DNA of 64,000 nucleotides from Branchiostoma floridae (lineage: Eukaryota; Chordata; Leptocardii; Amphioxiformes; Branchiostomatidae). Under the pieces are notes generated by a model. That model saw only the letters and a program-made list of their open reading frames with translations. It was not told the origin of the DNA and did no database searches. Both the position numbers and the translations under genes were made by a program. Below, piece after piece: positions 13,175 through 24,966 of this stretch. The stretch spans positions 3,944,981 through 4,008,980 of the forward strand of contig NC_049996.1 of NCBI RefSeq assembly GCF_000003815.2. Reading direction: 5' to 3'. The stretch's first letter is position 1. Every line of letters begins with the position of its first letter.

Positions 13175-13978
13175 GTATCTGCAAAGAATGACTCACATCT
13201 TCTTCAGAAAGATCTGAACACCCTGGAAGAATGGCAAAGGAAATGGCTTATGCAGTTCAATCCTGATAAGTGCTATATCATGCACATAACGAACAAACGC
13301 ACACCAAATGTGTCCCCTTACCAGTTTTGTGGTCAGACATTAGCAACCACGAAAAGCCACCCATACCTAGGTGTTACGTTAACAACTGGGCTGAAGTGGG
13401 GTGTCCATGTTAACAAAATCACAACCAAGGCTAAACAGACATTGGGAGTGATCAAACGCAACTTGTGGGCATGCCCAGCCAGGGTAAAATCACTTGCTTA
13501 CACATCACTGGTAAGACCTAACCTTGAATATGCTGCAAGAGTATGGGATCCGTATACAAAGAAAGACAAAGATAAACTTGAAAGGGTACAGAACCAAGCT
13601 GCCAGATTCTGTACAAACAACTATAACAGGGATGCTAGTGTTACCAAAATGAAAACAGATCTGCAGTTGACATCATTTGAAGACAGAAGGAAAAGGTCTA
13701 GACTTTGCATGATGTACAAAATGACCAATAAACTGGTGGACGTACCGACTGATAAGTATCTAATACCAGCTCAAAAACGAACAAGAAACAGCCATGACTT
13801 CAAATACAAGAGTTACCAACCTAGGATTGATGTGTTCAAAAATTCGTATTTTCCCAGAACTATCGTAGAGTGGAACTTGTTATCACCAAGCACAGTAGGG
13901 GCATCTTCTCTGGATAGTTTTAAGGAACGTTTGCAGGTAGATGTGCAAAAGTTAGGTGTGACGGATCGTTCAGTGTAA
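13175..13978 (+). pseudogene. LINE (non-LTR retrotransposon) reverse transcriptase, C-terminal part
   Basis: The last ~267 codons of a jockey/CR1-type pol protein. Visible motifs are LQKDLNTLEEWQRKW, QFNPDKC, YLGVTL, RPNLEYAARVWDP, KLERVQNQAARF, and the C-terminal FPRTIVEWNLL / LDSFKERL, all typical of the region after the RT palm. The catalytic YADD part and everything upstream (endonuclease) are missing, so this is a 5'-truncated copy. The 45 codons before about 13175 in the same open frame do not look like RT and are probably flanking DNA. The stop at 13976-13978 is followed directly by the element's 3' tail. Confidence 0.85.
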
Positions 13979-14072
13979 TATAACCAGCTGCTGCTGCACC
14001 GCGTGCCTGCGAAGCTGGTGTGTTACGCCGAAGGGCGGTTATACCGGCTATATAGATACAGATACAGATACA
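13979..14072 (+). repeat. LINE 3' tail with GATACA microsatellite
   Basis: The sequence after the RT stop reads GAAGCTGGTGTGTTACGCCG, then AAGGGCGGTTATACCGGC and (GATACA)n. It is the same unit, on the opposite strand, as the satellite at 7820-8970 and the remnant at 20051-20192. Confidence 0.8.
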
Positions 14073-14340
14073 CTATTGCCCATAGTATAGATAACAATAC
14101 ACTTCTCCTACCGCCTAATAAAGGCTATGGAACTACCCTAACCTCCGTCTTTTATTTGAACTGGACATTCGCCAAACGTATTTCCACCAAAGATGTTGTA
14201 CGTAAATGGTGCGAGATAAATATTAAGAAGACTCCACTTTCCAATACCGTGCCCTAAAGACACAGTGAAGAACAACCCACTACCTCTACTGGGACTACGT
14301 ATACCTCTGCTTCTATCTTTCATCACAACTTGACATTCGT
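14073..14340. other. Short spacer with part of a direct repeat
   Basis: TGGACATTCGCCAAACG occurs at about 14162 and again at about 14636, bracketing the SINE at 14341-14540. It may be an older repeat split by the SINE. Confidence 0.35.
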
Positions 14341-14540
14341 GGGGTTGTGTGTGGCGTAAATGGTAGAGCATTTGGCTCGGAATCTATAGATCCCGAGTTC
14401 GATTCTCGCCGTGCTCCCGACGTTGTGCCCTTCGGAAAGGCACTTTACACTTTGTCTACCTTCCTCACTTCCTCCAGGTGTAAAAATGGGTACCTGACTT
14501 TGGTCGGAAGGTAAATGGAAAAACTAACTGTTCCTTCTGT
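14341..14540 (+). repeat. tRNA-derived SINE
   Basis: The head is tRNA-like with an A box (TGGCGTAAATGGTAGAGC) and a B box (GAGTTCGATTC). It is followed by TTGTGCCCTTCGGAAAGGC, CCTCACTT and the tail motif AAATGGGTACCTGACTTTGG. The body text TTGTGCCCTT..GAAAGGCACTTTACA is shared with the longer SINEs at 30885 and 40193, so the families are related. Confidence 0.75.
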
Positions 14541-16184
14541 CTGTACTGTCTATGTGGCACTCTTAATATAAGTTCAGCGCAGTGTCACATTGTCCTCGTA
14601 TGTCCAGAAGCAAATAACGTTAGGGAAAAAAGACATGGACATTCGCCAAACGCATTCGAGTTGTGGCCTTGAATTAATGTAAAGGCTGGCAGTCATTCGT
14701 ATTAGTGAAGCAAAATAGAATCAATGTCTAACGTTGGCACAGGACTGTTAAAGTTTCTTCTGAATGACTGAAATGATAAATACATAAATTTTTTGTTGTA
14801 CATGTTTCAACGTATGGAGGCATTTAAAGGGAGAGTTATATGGTGCTGCGGACGACATCTTATTGATGATTCGACAAAGTGAGAGACAGATTTTAAATAG
14901 GAGGTGTATAGATATTGCGTTTGGGTTCGGTGTTGTATAGACACATCTTTTACGTTCTTCAAAATGTAGAAGTGCAAAACAACAGCACAAAATTTTAAAC
15001 ATTTAACGACATACAGCCTCTGTCTCATTGGTTGAACCTCTAACTGCCATTTTCTCATTGGTTTAACTATTAATTGTGATACGATGGACAGTAAAAATTG
15101 GTCCCAAATCGCACAACCTTCCAATTTTGTATATCGCATAAGTTGGTGGATGCTCAATAATACATGTATATGTGAACTTGAAAAGCTGACAATGTAATGG
15201 TACATTGCACAAGTTTCATGCTTCGGTGAGGGGGGTGGGTCGTCCTGTACAGATGTTGTAGAAATACTAGGAAATACATCATTAAGGGTTTTATAAAGAA
15301 ATAAACTTTTCTCCAACTAAAAAAATGGAATCACCGGATTTTTTTTACTGACTCGCGTAGTCTCTTTAACTGTCTTACCCAATAGTTTTAAACACGTGAC
15401 TCCATGCACGTGTGACGTAATAAATGGATCATAGGTTTGTTGAAAGTCGATATCGCCTCCCGTCTGGGCATTTCACAAACTTAGATGAACGTCCATGCTG
15501 ATTAAAAAATATCTATGCACACCCTAGATTAATTATATACAAAATGAAACAAACTACAACAAAGTAAATTATAAAGGCTAACATACATTACTCTCTAAGA
15601 TATTGATATAATCATAATCGGCGTACTGGTCAGACTATGTCCACCCTTTAGTTCTAAACGTTGATACAATCAGGCAGGGATTATCGTAAATTTCAGTATC
15701 TTTTCTAATGATATATAAAAAAACTCATCTATTCTAGAATTATGAGAGTTGTGACATTTAACTACATCTGTTTTGGCGTCGAGTCTGTTGAAATATATTC
15801 TGCTTTATGGACAAAGTCAAAGGGGGGTAAATAAGTGATTTGAATGTAAAATTCAGTTTCAATTTCTATATCGGAAAAATGAACAAAACAATAAAGAACT
15901 ATTTGTTCTAACAGTAAAATCTAACAACATTTATCGGCTGTCATCCTGTGTGGTCATATTCTTTGCCATAGTTTCTGTATGAAGAATGGTTTTAACTGAG
16001 GAGTAGTTTCCCCTCTCATTGTTTACATTGATTTTAATATCTAAAATGCATGGTGCCAGGCCCTATGGTCGTGTGTCGCCATCCGTCATGTTGTACAGTA
16101 CGGGAAAGGGGCCACTATGAAGGTGGGGAGAAAGGGGGAGGGGGGCCACTATGAAAGGGTATGTAAAAGGGGGGGGGGGATCGA
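14541..16184. other. Unassigned; one 169-codon minus-strand ORF
   Basis: The largest frame is 14807-15316 (minus). I recognise no domain, signal peptide or splice structure in it, and its composition is like the surroundings. A gene is not excluded but not supported. Confidence 0.3.
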
Positions 16185-16405
16185 AACAGGATGGACAGAG
16201 GTAGGTGTGGGTACCGGTATAGAAAAGTTAGGTACAGGTGCGGCCTAGGTCTAGAGAACTCGGTCCAGGTCCGGACCCGAACCTGGACCTGATTGTCTGT
16301 GAAAACTTTTGAATGGGCTATACTGAAAACAATGGTCCATTTCGCTATAAAGGATTCTGTTTGGTGGGGTATTCGACACACACCGGCTTTTTAAAATCAA
16401 CAGTC
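16185..16405. repeat. Dispersed repeat (copy 1), GGTCCAGGTCCGGACC type
   Basis: Shared with 39665-39835: both have GGTCCAGGTCCGGAC, TGTCTGTGAA, ATGGG, TTCGTTATAA or TTCGCTATAA, ATTCTG and GGTTTTTTAAAATCA in the same order. It may be part of a retroelement end. Non-coding. Confidence 0.65.
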
Positions 16406-18033
16406 TTCATTCACAAGACTATCTACTGTCCCCTACTTCTTTCCTTTGGGGGGGGGGGAGGTATCTGTAAGCCTGAAAACACGTAAACGTCGAACAAGCG
16501 CTGCATTTATCGCAATATCAATGTTTCTCCGGTAGGAGGTATATAAACGTGCATATATCTACCGGGGATATATGCATGTTTATTATATAGCCAGCCAGAA
16601 TATTCTTCACTAAGAATGCGGGCTTTATCCGAGAAAAAGGAGATAAAACATTGATATTTTGATAAGAGTAAACATTTATATGGCTGCTCATTCCCTTTAA
16701 CGGACAGTGTAAAAATGCTATATCTCAATTAATTAGTAATGCAAAATCCCAAGTGGCGTAAACTGGCTTTCTCCGTCTTTTTTGCTGACGACCATTTTAT
16801 TTGGTGTTAGTCATTATTAGATGGATCATTAAGAAAGCCGGTCAAAGTAATTAGTACATAATTACGGAAAATCTCCGCTAATACATTGAGGATTACTCTA
16901 TATGGGACCTAACACCTGGGTATCGTTGAAATTAGGTCAAAGGAACAACCCAAGCTTGAAACCCCGCACATTAGCGCCACCAAGCGACTTTACTCAAAAC
17001 TGCAGCTTGCGTTGTTGCAACTCGTTCTCGAGGGCAATGACCTCCCGGAATAAGAGAAGAAATAAATTTGATTTATCGGGCTGTAAAAATATACAGCCAG
17101 CGCTAATCAAATAGCCAAAGGCTATTAAATAGCGGAACAATATATAGTATACAATACAAGTTGTTACGAAGCACATATAAACTTTAACGGTGTTTACAAC
17201 ATAGGACTTAGGGACTATAGATAGCTATAAGCGTATACATAATGAATAGATTTTATCTCTCTCGGATGTCATCATTCCTAGGAGAGAAGTTGATAAAGAG
17301 TCAGATATCTTTTATTCAGTGGTGGAGAAAATATTCAACAGGGTTAGAATACCAGCATGCCTGCAAAATAACCCGGGCCAGGGCCCGAACCTATGTCAGT
17401 AAAATTCTATCAAGCATATATAAGAGCTATCTTGTACCAAAAATTAACGGACGTTTTCCCAAGAATACGAGATATCAAACCCAGAAGTTACACTGCAGTA
17501 CCAAAGCATTATCTTATCATCTCTTTGATAGGACAAGACCTGACCAGAATTTTAATATATATTTTAATATATATTGTAATGGTATTTAAAAAAAAAGACA
17601 TATTTTCTTCAATTACGCTTTCCAATTACACAAATAAGAAACACACATACATAGATACAGATAAACTCTAGCAGAAGCCTAACCTGTTAGAGAAAGATAT
17701 GGCAGTTTGAGGGTCTAGGTACAGCAAAAAAATTATTACGTACTTTTATTTACGGATACAGTTTAAACTATTACGGAATCTACAGCAGCTAAACTCATTT
17801 CCATTTCAACCGTCGTCTGATACATGACCGATATAGCATGGCAAGAAGTTTATAGATTTATGAAAGAAAGATGCAGACACGCATCAAATTTCTCCGAATT
17901 ATAAAAAAAAGATAACGACAGATAACAACATGAAAGCTTATCCGGGAGTGTGCTTAGTTGATAGAATTGAAAATAACACCATAGATTTGCTTTATCAAAT
18001 TGAAATAACTACATAGGAATCGGTACAAAAACT
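16406..18033. other. No supported gene
   Basis: Several frames of 70-115 codons (for example 17242-17589 plus) lack recognisable domains. There is no clear repeat apart from short homopolymers. Confidence 0.4.
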
Positions 18034-18329
18034 AGTGTAGTAAAAGTGATACTAGTGTGGTACACTGGTATCACTTGCCAAGCTGGCGACTACGGTCATG
18101 GCTTCCATATTGGTGGCACTTTTACAACTATCCCAGTTTTACTTATGCAACTACAAACATGGCTACCTCCCTAGTGTCACTTCTACAAGGATGATTATTA
18201 GGTTATAACACAGCATGTTTGCATATTTTGGTCCGTATCTGACCATCCCCGAAGAGGAAAAAATTCCGAAGAGGCGAAAATTAATGAGCGCGCTGATGTC
18301 ATCCATAAAATGTACTTACTGTGGCCTAA
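18034..18329. repeat. Dispersed repeat (copy 1)
   Basis: Shares about 230-300 bp with 44720-44954: GTGATACTAGTGT, TTGCCAAG, ATGGCTACCTCCCTAGTG, ACTTCTACAAG and GCGCTGATGTCATCCAT, then TGTACTTACTGTGGCCTAA in the same order. Family unknown. Confidence 0.75.
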
Positions 18330-18406
18330 TTCGTATTTTGTATAATTGACTTCCTGAATTTAGCGCTATCCGTAGGCGTTTCTACTGAATTTAGCTTACA
18401 ACATTG

Positions 18407-18408
<2 letters not shown>

Positions 18409-18451
<43 letters not shown>

Positions 18452-18455
18452 CACA
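18409..18455. repeat. (CA)n microsatellite
   Basis: An uninterrupted CA run with one CG variant near its end. Confidence 0.95.
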
Positions 18456-20050
18456 TGCATACCCTACATACAAGCCCTCATTAAAATCAAAAGACACGAG
18501 GGTAGACCCAAATGGGAATTAGAGTATGTTAAACGGCGGCAGTGAGATATAGTCATATGATATCAAATGGCATTATAATGAGATGGTAGGGTGGGGTCAC
18601 ATAGTACATATATCATACGTCTTTCGTATAAACTGTAGTATATTTCAGTGCTCGGGTCGCCTATCCAACAAGATATTTTCTAAATATTTAAAATGTCTTA
18701 GTCCTGTCACATATTAATTTCTTTTTAACTATAATAGCATACAATAATGAATTCTGTTGTCTCTTCGTACGACGCTTCTTTCCTAAAACCGTAATTCCAT
18801 AATTCCATCCATCCATCAATATCTAACATTTAATTCTGTGTTAACTAGTCTTTCGCGCAGTAGAAACTTTACAATACAGTTTGGGTAAAAAGTAGGCTAA
18901 ATTCTAAGATATGACGCTAAGAATTTTAATCTACTGAATTCATGAAAAAAGGGGCAAACGTAAGGTTGTTCTATATGTAACGTTAACATTTGTTGCGTTA
19001 TTTCAAAACACAGTACGTGGTATATGCTACACCGCTCTACAAGTCATGACATACAATGGCTTGCGTATTTTCACAAACTATGCTAAGATAAAAGAGCTAG
19101 AATGCTAAGAGGACACAAAAGAAACACTAACATTCCTAATTATAATGGATAAAGAAACGTGAACACTGGGTTGGTTACCTCGTATCGTTGCGATGTGAGT
19201 TGTAGACAGTATATCATGGCGTATGTGACGTCATCGGTCACCCTGACCAAAAAAAAAGCCGCCCCAAGTTTGGCACACTTTTAGGTCACACAGTTATGCA
19301 GGGGTCACATGTCCAAACGGGCCCGGTCGGGTTTTGAGTGATTGTTTTGTAGAGCCTGTAAACCGACTTATGGTGTAACACACCAGGTCTGTACTGAAGA
19401 GTACAAGCCGCATATCCGGACAGATTTATTTGATCCACTCTTTCTCTATTTTTGTAAGTGTTGTAGCTTCTTCAACGTACTCGAGGTATGGATTTCTCGA
19501 ATAAGGGATTTCTATTTTGTTGTCGATCCAAAGGACGGCCCTAGCCAATATTAGGTATTATTTTCTACATGAGTGAAGTGAAGATATTTGTATAGAATGC
19601 ATTTCCTAATGCCACATGTAAGGGTATTCGAATACGGGAACTTTGAGTTCCGGGCCGAACACCCTACCATAGCCATTTCGCCACGAGACGCCAAGGACCG
19701 TTTGCAAAATAAAAGTGTACATCAAGAAATATACACAGTAACGTAACACATTATACACGTGACTATTTGTTTTCTATGTTTCGTGTGTTTGGTGTTCTTT
19801 TTATCATACCTTTCGCTTTCCTGTTAACAAGATCCCAGAATTACTGAGAATCTTAGCCGAATCTATGATTTTGAGAAATCTTGAATTATTATTCGCACTG
19901 ATCCAAATCCATATTAATCCAAATCCCTAATATCCCTACAAGACCAATTTTTGAAACACACGGGTACTGCAGATTAGACTACACTTGCAATTTTTTTTTC
20001 TTTTTAAAATTCTTTGATTTTATTTAACGGTTGTCATGGTTGTAATCTTG
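18456..20050. other. No supported gene
   Basis: No exon is recognised. GTGTAACACACCAGG at 19374 is a short piece of the LINE-tail satellite motif. Confidence 0.45.
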
Positions 20051-20192
20051 CTATAGCGTAACATACCAATTTCTGTATACCTATCTGTATCTAATTTTGT
20101 ATAGCCAGTATAACCGTCCTTCGGCGTAACACTCCAGCTTCTGTATCTGTATTTATATAGCCGTTATAACCGCCCTTAGTCCTAACGCACCA
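20051..20192. repeat. Remnant of the LINE-tail satellite (about two units)
   Basis: TATAACCGTCCTTCGGCG and AACACTCCAGCTTCTGTATC match the 7820-8970 unit with mutations. It is in the same orientation as that array. Confidence 0.85.
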
Positions 20193-20344
20193 AAATGGAA
20201 TCACGGAAACAGGGTGTCCTTGTGACATGCAAGTGTCTGCAGTCTTATACACGGGCCCATATTGGGATATTTACCTCACGGTATGTGAATACGCCACAGG
20301 AATGGCATCCGATATGTCGAGAGACAGTGTGCGATATGGATTGA

Positions 20345-20670
20345 GCGTGACGTCACAGCAAGAAACAGGTGCAACCACCATCAGCCTCACTAACGCCTCC
20401 TGGCGACTATTGACAAAACTTCACCTACTTCTGGATACTTCTGGATACTAGTTTTCAGATATTGACCGGTCCTTGTATTTGGAGGTGATGACTCAGCAAG
20501 CAACAGGTGCAACCGCCATCAACCTTACTAACGCCTCCTAGCGACTATTGACAAAACGTCACCTACTTCTGGATGCTTGAACTAGTTTTCAAAATTGACC
20601 GGTATTTGTATTTTTCAGATTATTCTATTCATTTCACATTGGATAAAATCAGCATTTAAAATCTCAAGAA
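20345..20670. repeat. 135-bp tandem family, locus 1 (about two units plus tail)
   Basis: Units carry ACAGGTGCAACC, ATCAACCTTACTAACGCCTC, GACTATTGACAAAACGTCAC and CTAGTTTTCA at a spacing of 134 bp. The tail GGATAAAATCAGCA..TCTCAAGAAATGT also occurs after the array at 48787-49270, so the two loci share one element. Confidence 0.85.
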
Positions 20671-20984
20671 ATGTATATTAAAATTGCCGGGGTAAGAGAA
20701 AGACCAATCTGTGAACAAGGTCGACGTGGATTGACCGAAAATTTAGAGGGGTAAGTCCCTATAGTTAATTCAGTGTTGGAAGTAAAGTTTAGCAATTTTT
20801 CAATTATGTATTCTACCAACAGAGGTGAACTTTCATGCTAAGATGCCAATCTGTTCTATACGTAGACTGTAGAGATTGTCGTACTTTGGCGTGTATATGC
20901 TGTGTACGGATATATGGGCCGTAACGATTGAGGTTAACAATGAATAGATATATAACACAGTTCTGGTGCATACTTGGTATTAGT

Positions 20985-21805
20985 TTATTACTTTTTTCAG
21001 TAGTACAGTGATGCATTTATTGATACATCAGTTGTACATAAAACGATAATCAGCGGTACAGTAGTTACAATACATCAGTGGTGCAGTCGTACTTATAATG
21101 ATACATCGGAGTAATGTAGTACTTATAATGACACATCAGTGGTACAGTGGTACTTATAACGATACATCAGTGGTACAGTAGTACTTATAACGATACATCG
21201 GAGTAATGTAGTACTTCTAATGACACATCAGTGGTACAGTGGTACTTAAAACGATACATCAGTAGTACAGTAGTACTTATAACGATACATCAGTGGTACA
21301 GTAGTACTTATAACGATACATCAGTGGTACAGTAGTATTTATGACGATACATCAGTGGTACAGTAGTACTTATAACGATACATCAGTGGTACAGTAGTAT
21401 TTATAACGATACATCAGTTATGCAGTATTATTTATAACGATACATCAGTGGTGCAGTAGTTCTTATAATGATATATCAGTTATACAGTAGTAGTTATAAC
21501 AATACATTGTTGGTGCATTAGTACTTATAATGATACATTTATTTAGTAGTAAAGTAGTACTTTTGACGATACATCAGTTATACAGTATTATTTATAACGA
21601 TACATCAGTTATACAGTAGTACTTTTAATGATACATCAGTGGTACAGTAGTACTTTTAACGATACATCACGGGTACAGTAGTACTTATAACGACACATTG
21701 GTGGTACAGTAGTACTTATAACGACACATTTGTGTTACAGTAGTACTTATAACGATACATTGATGGTACATTAGTACTTATAATGATACATCAGTGGTAC
21801 ATTAG
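20985..21805. repeat. 31-bp minisatellite array
   Basis: About 26 copies of a 31-bp unit with the core CAGTGGTACAGTAGTACTTA and TAACGATACAT. The register is exact over several central copies (starts at 21291, 21322, 21353) and decays toward both ends. Non-coding. Confidence 0.9.
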
Positions 21806-22369
21806 TGATTCACTTTTGTACATTTGCATGCATGAATGTATATACATATATTAGATTATCTTTGCTTAGTCTGCAAATTAAAGTATTGTTTAAAGGCTTA
21901 ATTGTACAAATAGATTTACACAATTTAGTCACTGTAATTTAGCAATTAAAGTTTGGTGCAAAATACTTATAATTTCTTTACTTAACATTGGTTATCACAC
22001 GACTGACTTAAAGTTAAAACCAGCTAGCCCTTCTATTGGTATAACGTCACAGTGTTCGATTTAATAATAGGTACGCAATACAAATACAGTCATATTCAAG
22101 TTTTCTTTCAAATCCTAGTCTCTGAATTAGTTCAATTTCTTGTCCTTCGGGTGAATCTCATTTTTTTTAAATTCCTTATCATGAAATCAAATAGTACATT
22201 CATCAAAAAGTAATATACTAGTACCAGTAATGTAATGTACCGGTTCTTTAATAGACTAGTACTTATATACCTATTTCACAGTGAGTAACAAAAAGTACTT
22301 GTGTTTCCTATAACTTAAGTAAAAGTACATTTATAAAATACAAGAACGTTATTACCATTCTCCTACGCA
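21806..22369. other. No recognisable feature
   Basis: AT-rich sequence with no supported gene or repeat. Confidence 0.45.
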
Positions 22370-22760
22370 GAGGGACCACAGTCGTGTCAAAACGCCTTGT
22401 GTTTACCTCTGCTATCTTGTGCACTCAGACCAGTTAGGGACCGCCCTACTTATAAATATTAATGACCTTGCCCTTATATGGGCAGTCATCCGTTGGGGAT
22501 CGGGCGTAGGAGGATGGAGCCATGTATCACGTAACATGATTGGCTGATAGCTTCCCAGCGGCCTTTGCGAGACAGCTTGCGACAACGAAAAGCCCAAGAA
22601 AAGCATATTCTCTGATTGGTTGACAGCTGGTTTGTGGCGACAATCATGATAATTACTGATAGGGCATGAGATAGCAGGGCCCCATAGGCTAATGCCGTTG
22701 GGGACCGGGCGTTAAGAGGATGGTTATTACTAGTATTTCTACAATCTACAACTATTGCTA
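22370..22760. repeat. MITE-like element, diverged member of the 47663/62709 family
   Basis: Contains CTACGCAGAGGGACC, TCTGCTATCTTGTGCAC, GACCGCCCTACTTATAAATATTAATGA and TGATTGGTTGACAGCTG, all of which recur in order in the elements at 47663-47937 and 62709-62970. Its right terminus is less well preserved. Confidence 0.6.
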
Positions 22761-23095
22761 GTTATAAAAGTATATGTACCTCCCGTCAAATAGGTAATGG
22801 TTCTGATACATTGGAGCACAAGGAAGTTGATTGTAGTATTTCATATCATGGCTATTGTATGTGGATTAAATCTTTGTCCATATGGATAAATCTCTACTCG
22901 AAAATGCGAAAGAAGGATTTAAAAACTGTAAAACACGATGGTTTACCTTATTCATTATAGTAATGTCCCCTTCCTTGCCCACTGTGGCATATTGTGACAA
23001 CTGTCCCTCTTTTATCCGCCCAAATCTGCTAATGTTACGTGTTGTTTCATTACCACTTGAAACAACGGCCTCTGTGTCTACCCGAATATCGTGTT

Positions 23096-23422
23096 AGCTA
23101 AGGGCACAACCGACCGTACGTGCAATTTTTCCGTACATTGTTTGGGAAGGCCACGTCCGCCTCGTATTTTTGAAAACGTTCAATCATTACAGGGCAGGCG
23201 TGTCGCCCGTACTAGCACGTACGGGGGGCAAATCCGCAACCGGATGGCACACAAAGTCTTGCCTGCACGTAACGTTCTACGGCGTTTCTGCGTGCTCCAA
23301 AATCCGTTGGATCATTCCCTACGAGTTCGTACAGAGGCCTTACTTACCACTTACGGATCCCAAAAGATTGCCCACGTTTTGGGCACGTAATTGCACGTAC
23401 GGCGAATTGTGCCCTTAGCTTC
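23096..23422. repeat. MITE with ~30-bp inverted termini
   Basis: The left end AGCTAAGGGCACAACCGACC and right end TTGTGCCCTTAGCT are inverted repeats that continue through GCCGTACGTGC. An inverted, truncated copy lies at 44419-44627 inside the protease gene. Confidence 0.8.
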
Positions 23423-23640
23423 AATGTCAGTATGACTTTGTCAGTGAGCTTGTCCAGGAAATTCCCATGGTGCCGAAGTTTGCCATTGTACTGACAATTG
23501 GCAAGGACATGCTCTGCTGTACAGATTGAATGCATTTTTATTAAATCCCTCACGATGACCCACAGGGAATCGTTGCTTTCTACAGAGATGTCCTGTTGTT
23601 TCATGTTCCCAGTCGGTAGAAACTGCGTAGGAAAACTCCC
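23423..23640 (-). pseudogene. Possible LINE pol C-terminal fragment
   Basis: The minus-strand frame (open from 23604 downwards) includes CTAEHVLANCQYNGKLRHHG, similar in pattern to the zinc-knuckle-like HxxxxC segment near the C-terminus of some non-LTR pol proteins. No RT palm motifs are present. The match is to a pattern only, so this is a weak call. Confidence 0.3.
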
Positions 23641-23811
23641 TTTATTCTGACGACTTGGATTCTTTATTTTTCACGTCAGTCACAAATATCTTTTTCGTCG
23701 AACTTGATTTCCTCTTGCTTTTCTGCTTGGGAAACAAAAAAAAATGTAACTTTTAATAGAATTTCATCAAGCAGTGACTAACTGTTTAAAGGTACACTCA
23801 AGTACCTCTAA

Positions 23812-23847
23812 ATTTTCGATGGCTATCAGTCCATCCTGATCACGGAG
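23812..23847 (+). repeat. Outer left arm of an inverted-repeat frame
   Basis: 36 bp beginning ATTTTCGATGGCTATCAGTC matches the reverse complement of 24931-24966 with a single mismatch. The paired arms enclose the dispersed repeat and the WSC-like exon. Confidence 0.85.
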
Positions 23848-23896
23848 TGACCCAGTTTTCACGAGAATGGGAGAACTAGGTCGAGACTTGCATGCA

Positions 23897-24345
23897 GGGC
23901 AATGACCCTAATTGACGCAGGCGCAGAAGGCCCAAAACGAGTCCATACAGTATTTTAGCCTATTTTCGACTTTTAGCAGGAAAATGTAAGTAACATTTCA
24001 TATTGGTGAAACATATTGGTGTAGGTTGCAGATGTTCAGATTCGGCCAAAAAACTAGGCTTTGGTCCATCTTTTTGGCCTGTGCTGACCCCTATTTTGAA
24101 GTGCTGAGTCCCAAAAATGACGTCATGAAAAGCAAGATGGCGGCAAGGTTTGACCGCTGGAATAGTTGCGCTGGTCAGAAAGTTTCAAGATTAGATTTTT
24201 GGATACTTGAGATAGCGGGCTGCTGTGTGGGGTGAGTTCTTATGACCTGGAATGTTCATGGATGAGATTATGACACCCTGAACTTGCTAATTTTAACATT
24301 ATCGCCTATGTAGATTTGTATTAGTGGTAACTGCTCTGAACTGCA
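23897..24345. repeat. Dispersed repeat (copy 1) inserted in the inverted-repeat frame
   Basis: Starts GCAATGACCCTAATTGACGC and shares its full length with 46858-47290, including GCAGATGTTCAGATT, TGTGCTGACCCCTA, AAGATGGCGGCA and GATAGCGGGCTGCTGTGTGG. Non-coding. Its position separates the outer left arm (23812-23847) from the inner left arm (24446-24477). Confidence 0.8.
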
Positions 24346-24445
24346 TGAAAAGTTGAGTATACGGGGTAGAAACTCCAGGTTTTCCGGTTAAAACATGTTA
24401 ATTTATGTATACGGTATCGTCTCGGAACAAAAATATTGGTATACT

Positions 24446-24477
24446 CCATTATACCCAGCAAACTTCACTTTGCTAAG
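24446..24477 (+). repeat. Inner left arm of the inverted-repeat frame
   Basis: ATACCCAGCAAACTTCACTT and flanks match the reverse complement of 24893-24926 over about 32 bp with one 2-bp indel. On the right side the inner and outer arms are adjacent; on the left they are about 600 bp apart. Confidence 0.85.
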
Positions 24478-24551
24478 CTATCGTTATAAGACGTAGCTTA
24501 AATGATCGTCATCGAGTATACCCGTACACCATGCATTTATTAGAGTCTGAC

Positions 24552-24854
24552 CTGTAATCTTGTACACTTCATTTCCGTAAGGCCCGCCCTCGCCGTCCGA
24601 TGCGCAGGTTGTGGAAGGACCGTACTTGTTGTAGGTGTTGAGCCCATCAGCTGACCCACCACACCAGCCGCCAGCCTGTACAGCAAACACGGTGAAACCA
24701 CGAGAAAGTGCTACCTGGTAACACTTCTCTATGGGGTTTTCTCGTGACTTGTAGTCTCCGTCCAGGCGTGGATCTGTCCCCTCGAGTGTCGGAATGGCGC
24801 GGTCAGATGTGTCCCTCCAGCAACCCAGGCTGATGTACTCACGACTTTCGCTTC
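24552..24854 (-). CDS. WSC-like cysteine-rich exon (phase 1-1)
   Basis: On the minus strand an acceptor (TTTCCGTTTCCTACCTCACACAG) at 24855-24856 and a donor (CAG|GTCAGA) at 24550-24551 delimit 303 bp, which starts and ends in phase 1 as extracellular module exons usually do. The 101-codon product has EYISLGCWRDTSDRAIP, EKCYQVALSRGFTVFAVQ, GGWCGGSADG and GNEVYKI with spaced cysteines. This layout resembles WSC-type carbohydrate-binding modules found in many amphioxus surface proteins. If the donor is unused, the frame runs on to a stop at 24484. Gene A's last SUEL exon upstream also ends in phase 1, so this could be its next exon, but the exon lies within inverted repeats and may belong to something else. 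Confidence 0.6.
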
Positions 24855-24892
24855 CTGTGTGAGGTAGGAAACGGAAATGATGCCATAGACAT

Positions 24893-24966
24893 CTTAGCAA
24901 AGTGAAGTTTGCTGGGTATAATATGGTCTTCTCCGTGATCAAGATGGACTGATAGCCATCGAAAAT
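24893..24966 (-). repeat. Right arms (inner plus outer) of the inverted-repeat frame
   Basis: 24893-24926 pairs with 24446-24477, and 24931-24966 pairs with 23812-23847. The two right arms are separated by only four bases. Confidence 0.85.

Noticed and set aside
14341..14415. Functional tRNA gene
   Set aside because: A and B boxes are present but it continues into the SINE body and tail shared with other copies.
20227..20451. 74-codon plus-strand gene
   Set aside because: More than half of it lies in the 135-bp repeat family, and no domain or splice support is seen.
20985..21805. CRISPR-like array
   Set aside because: Units are contiguous with no unique spacers; it is a eukaryotic minisatellite.
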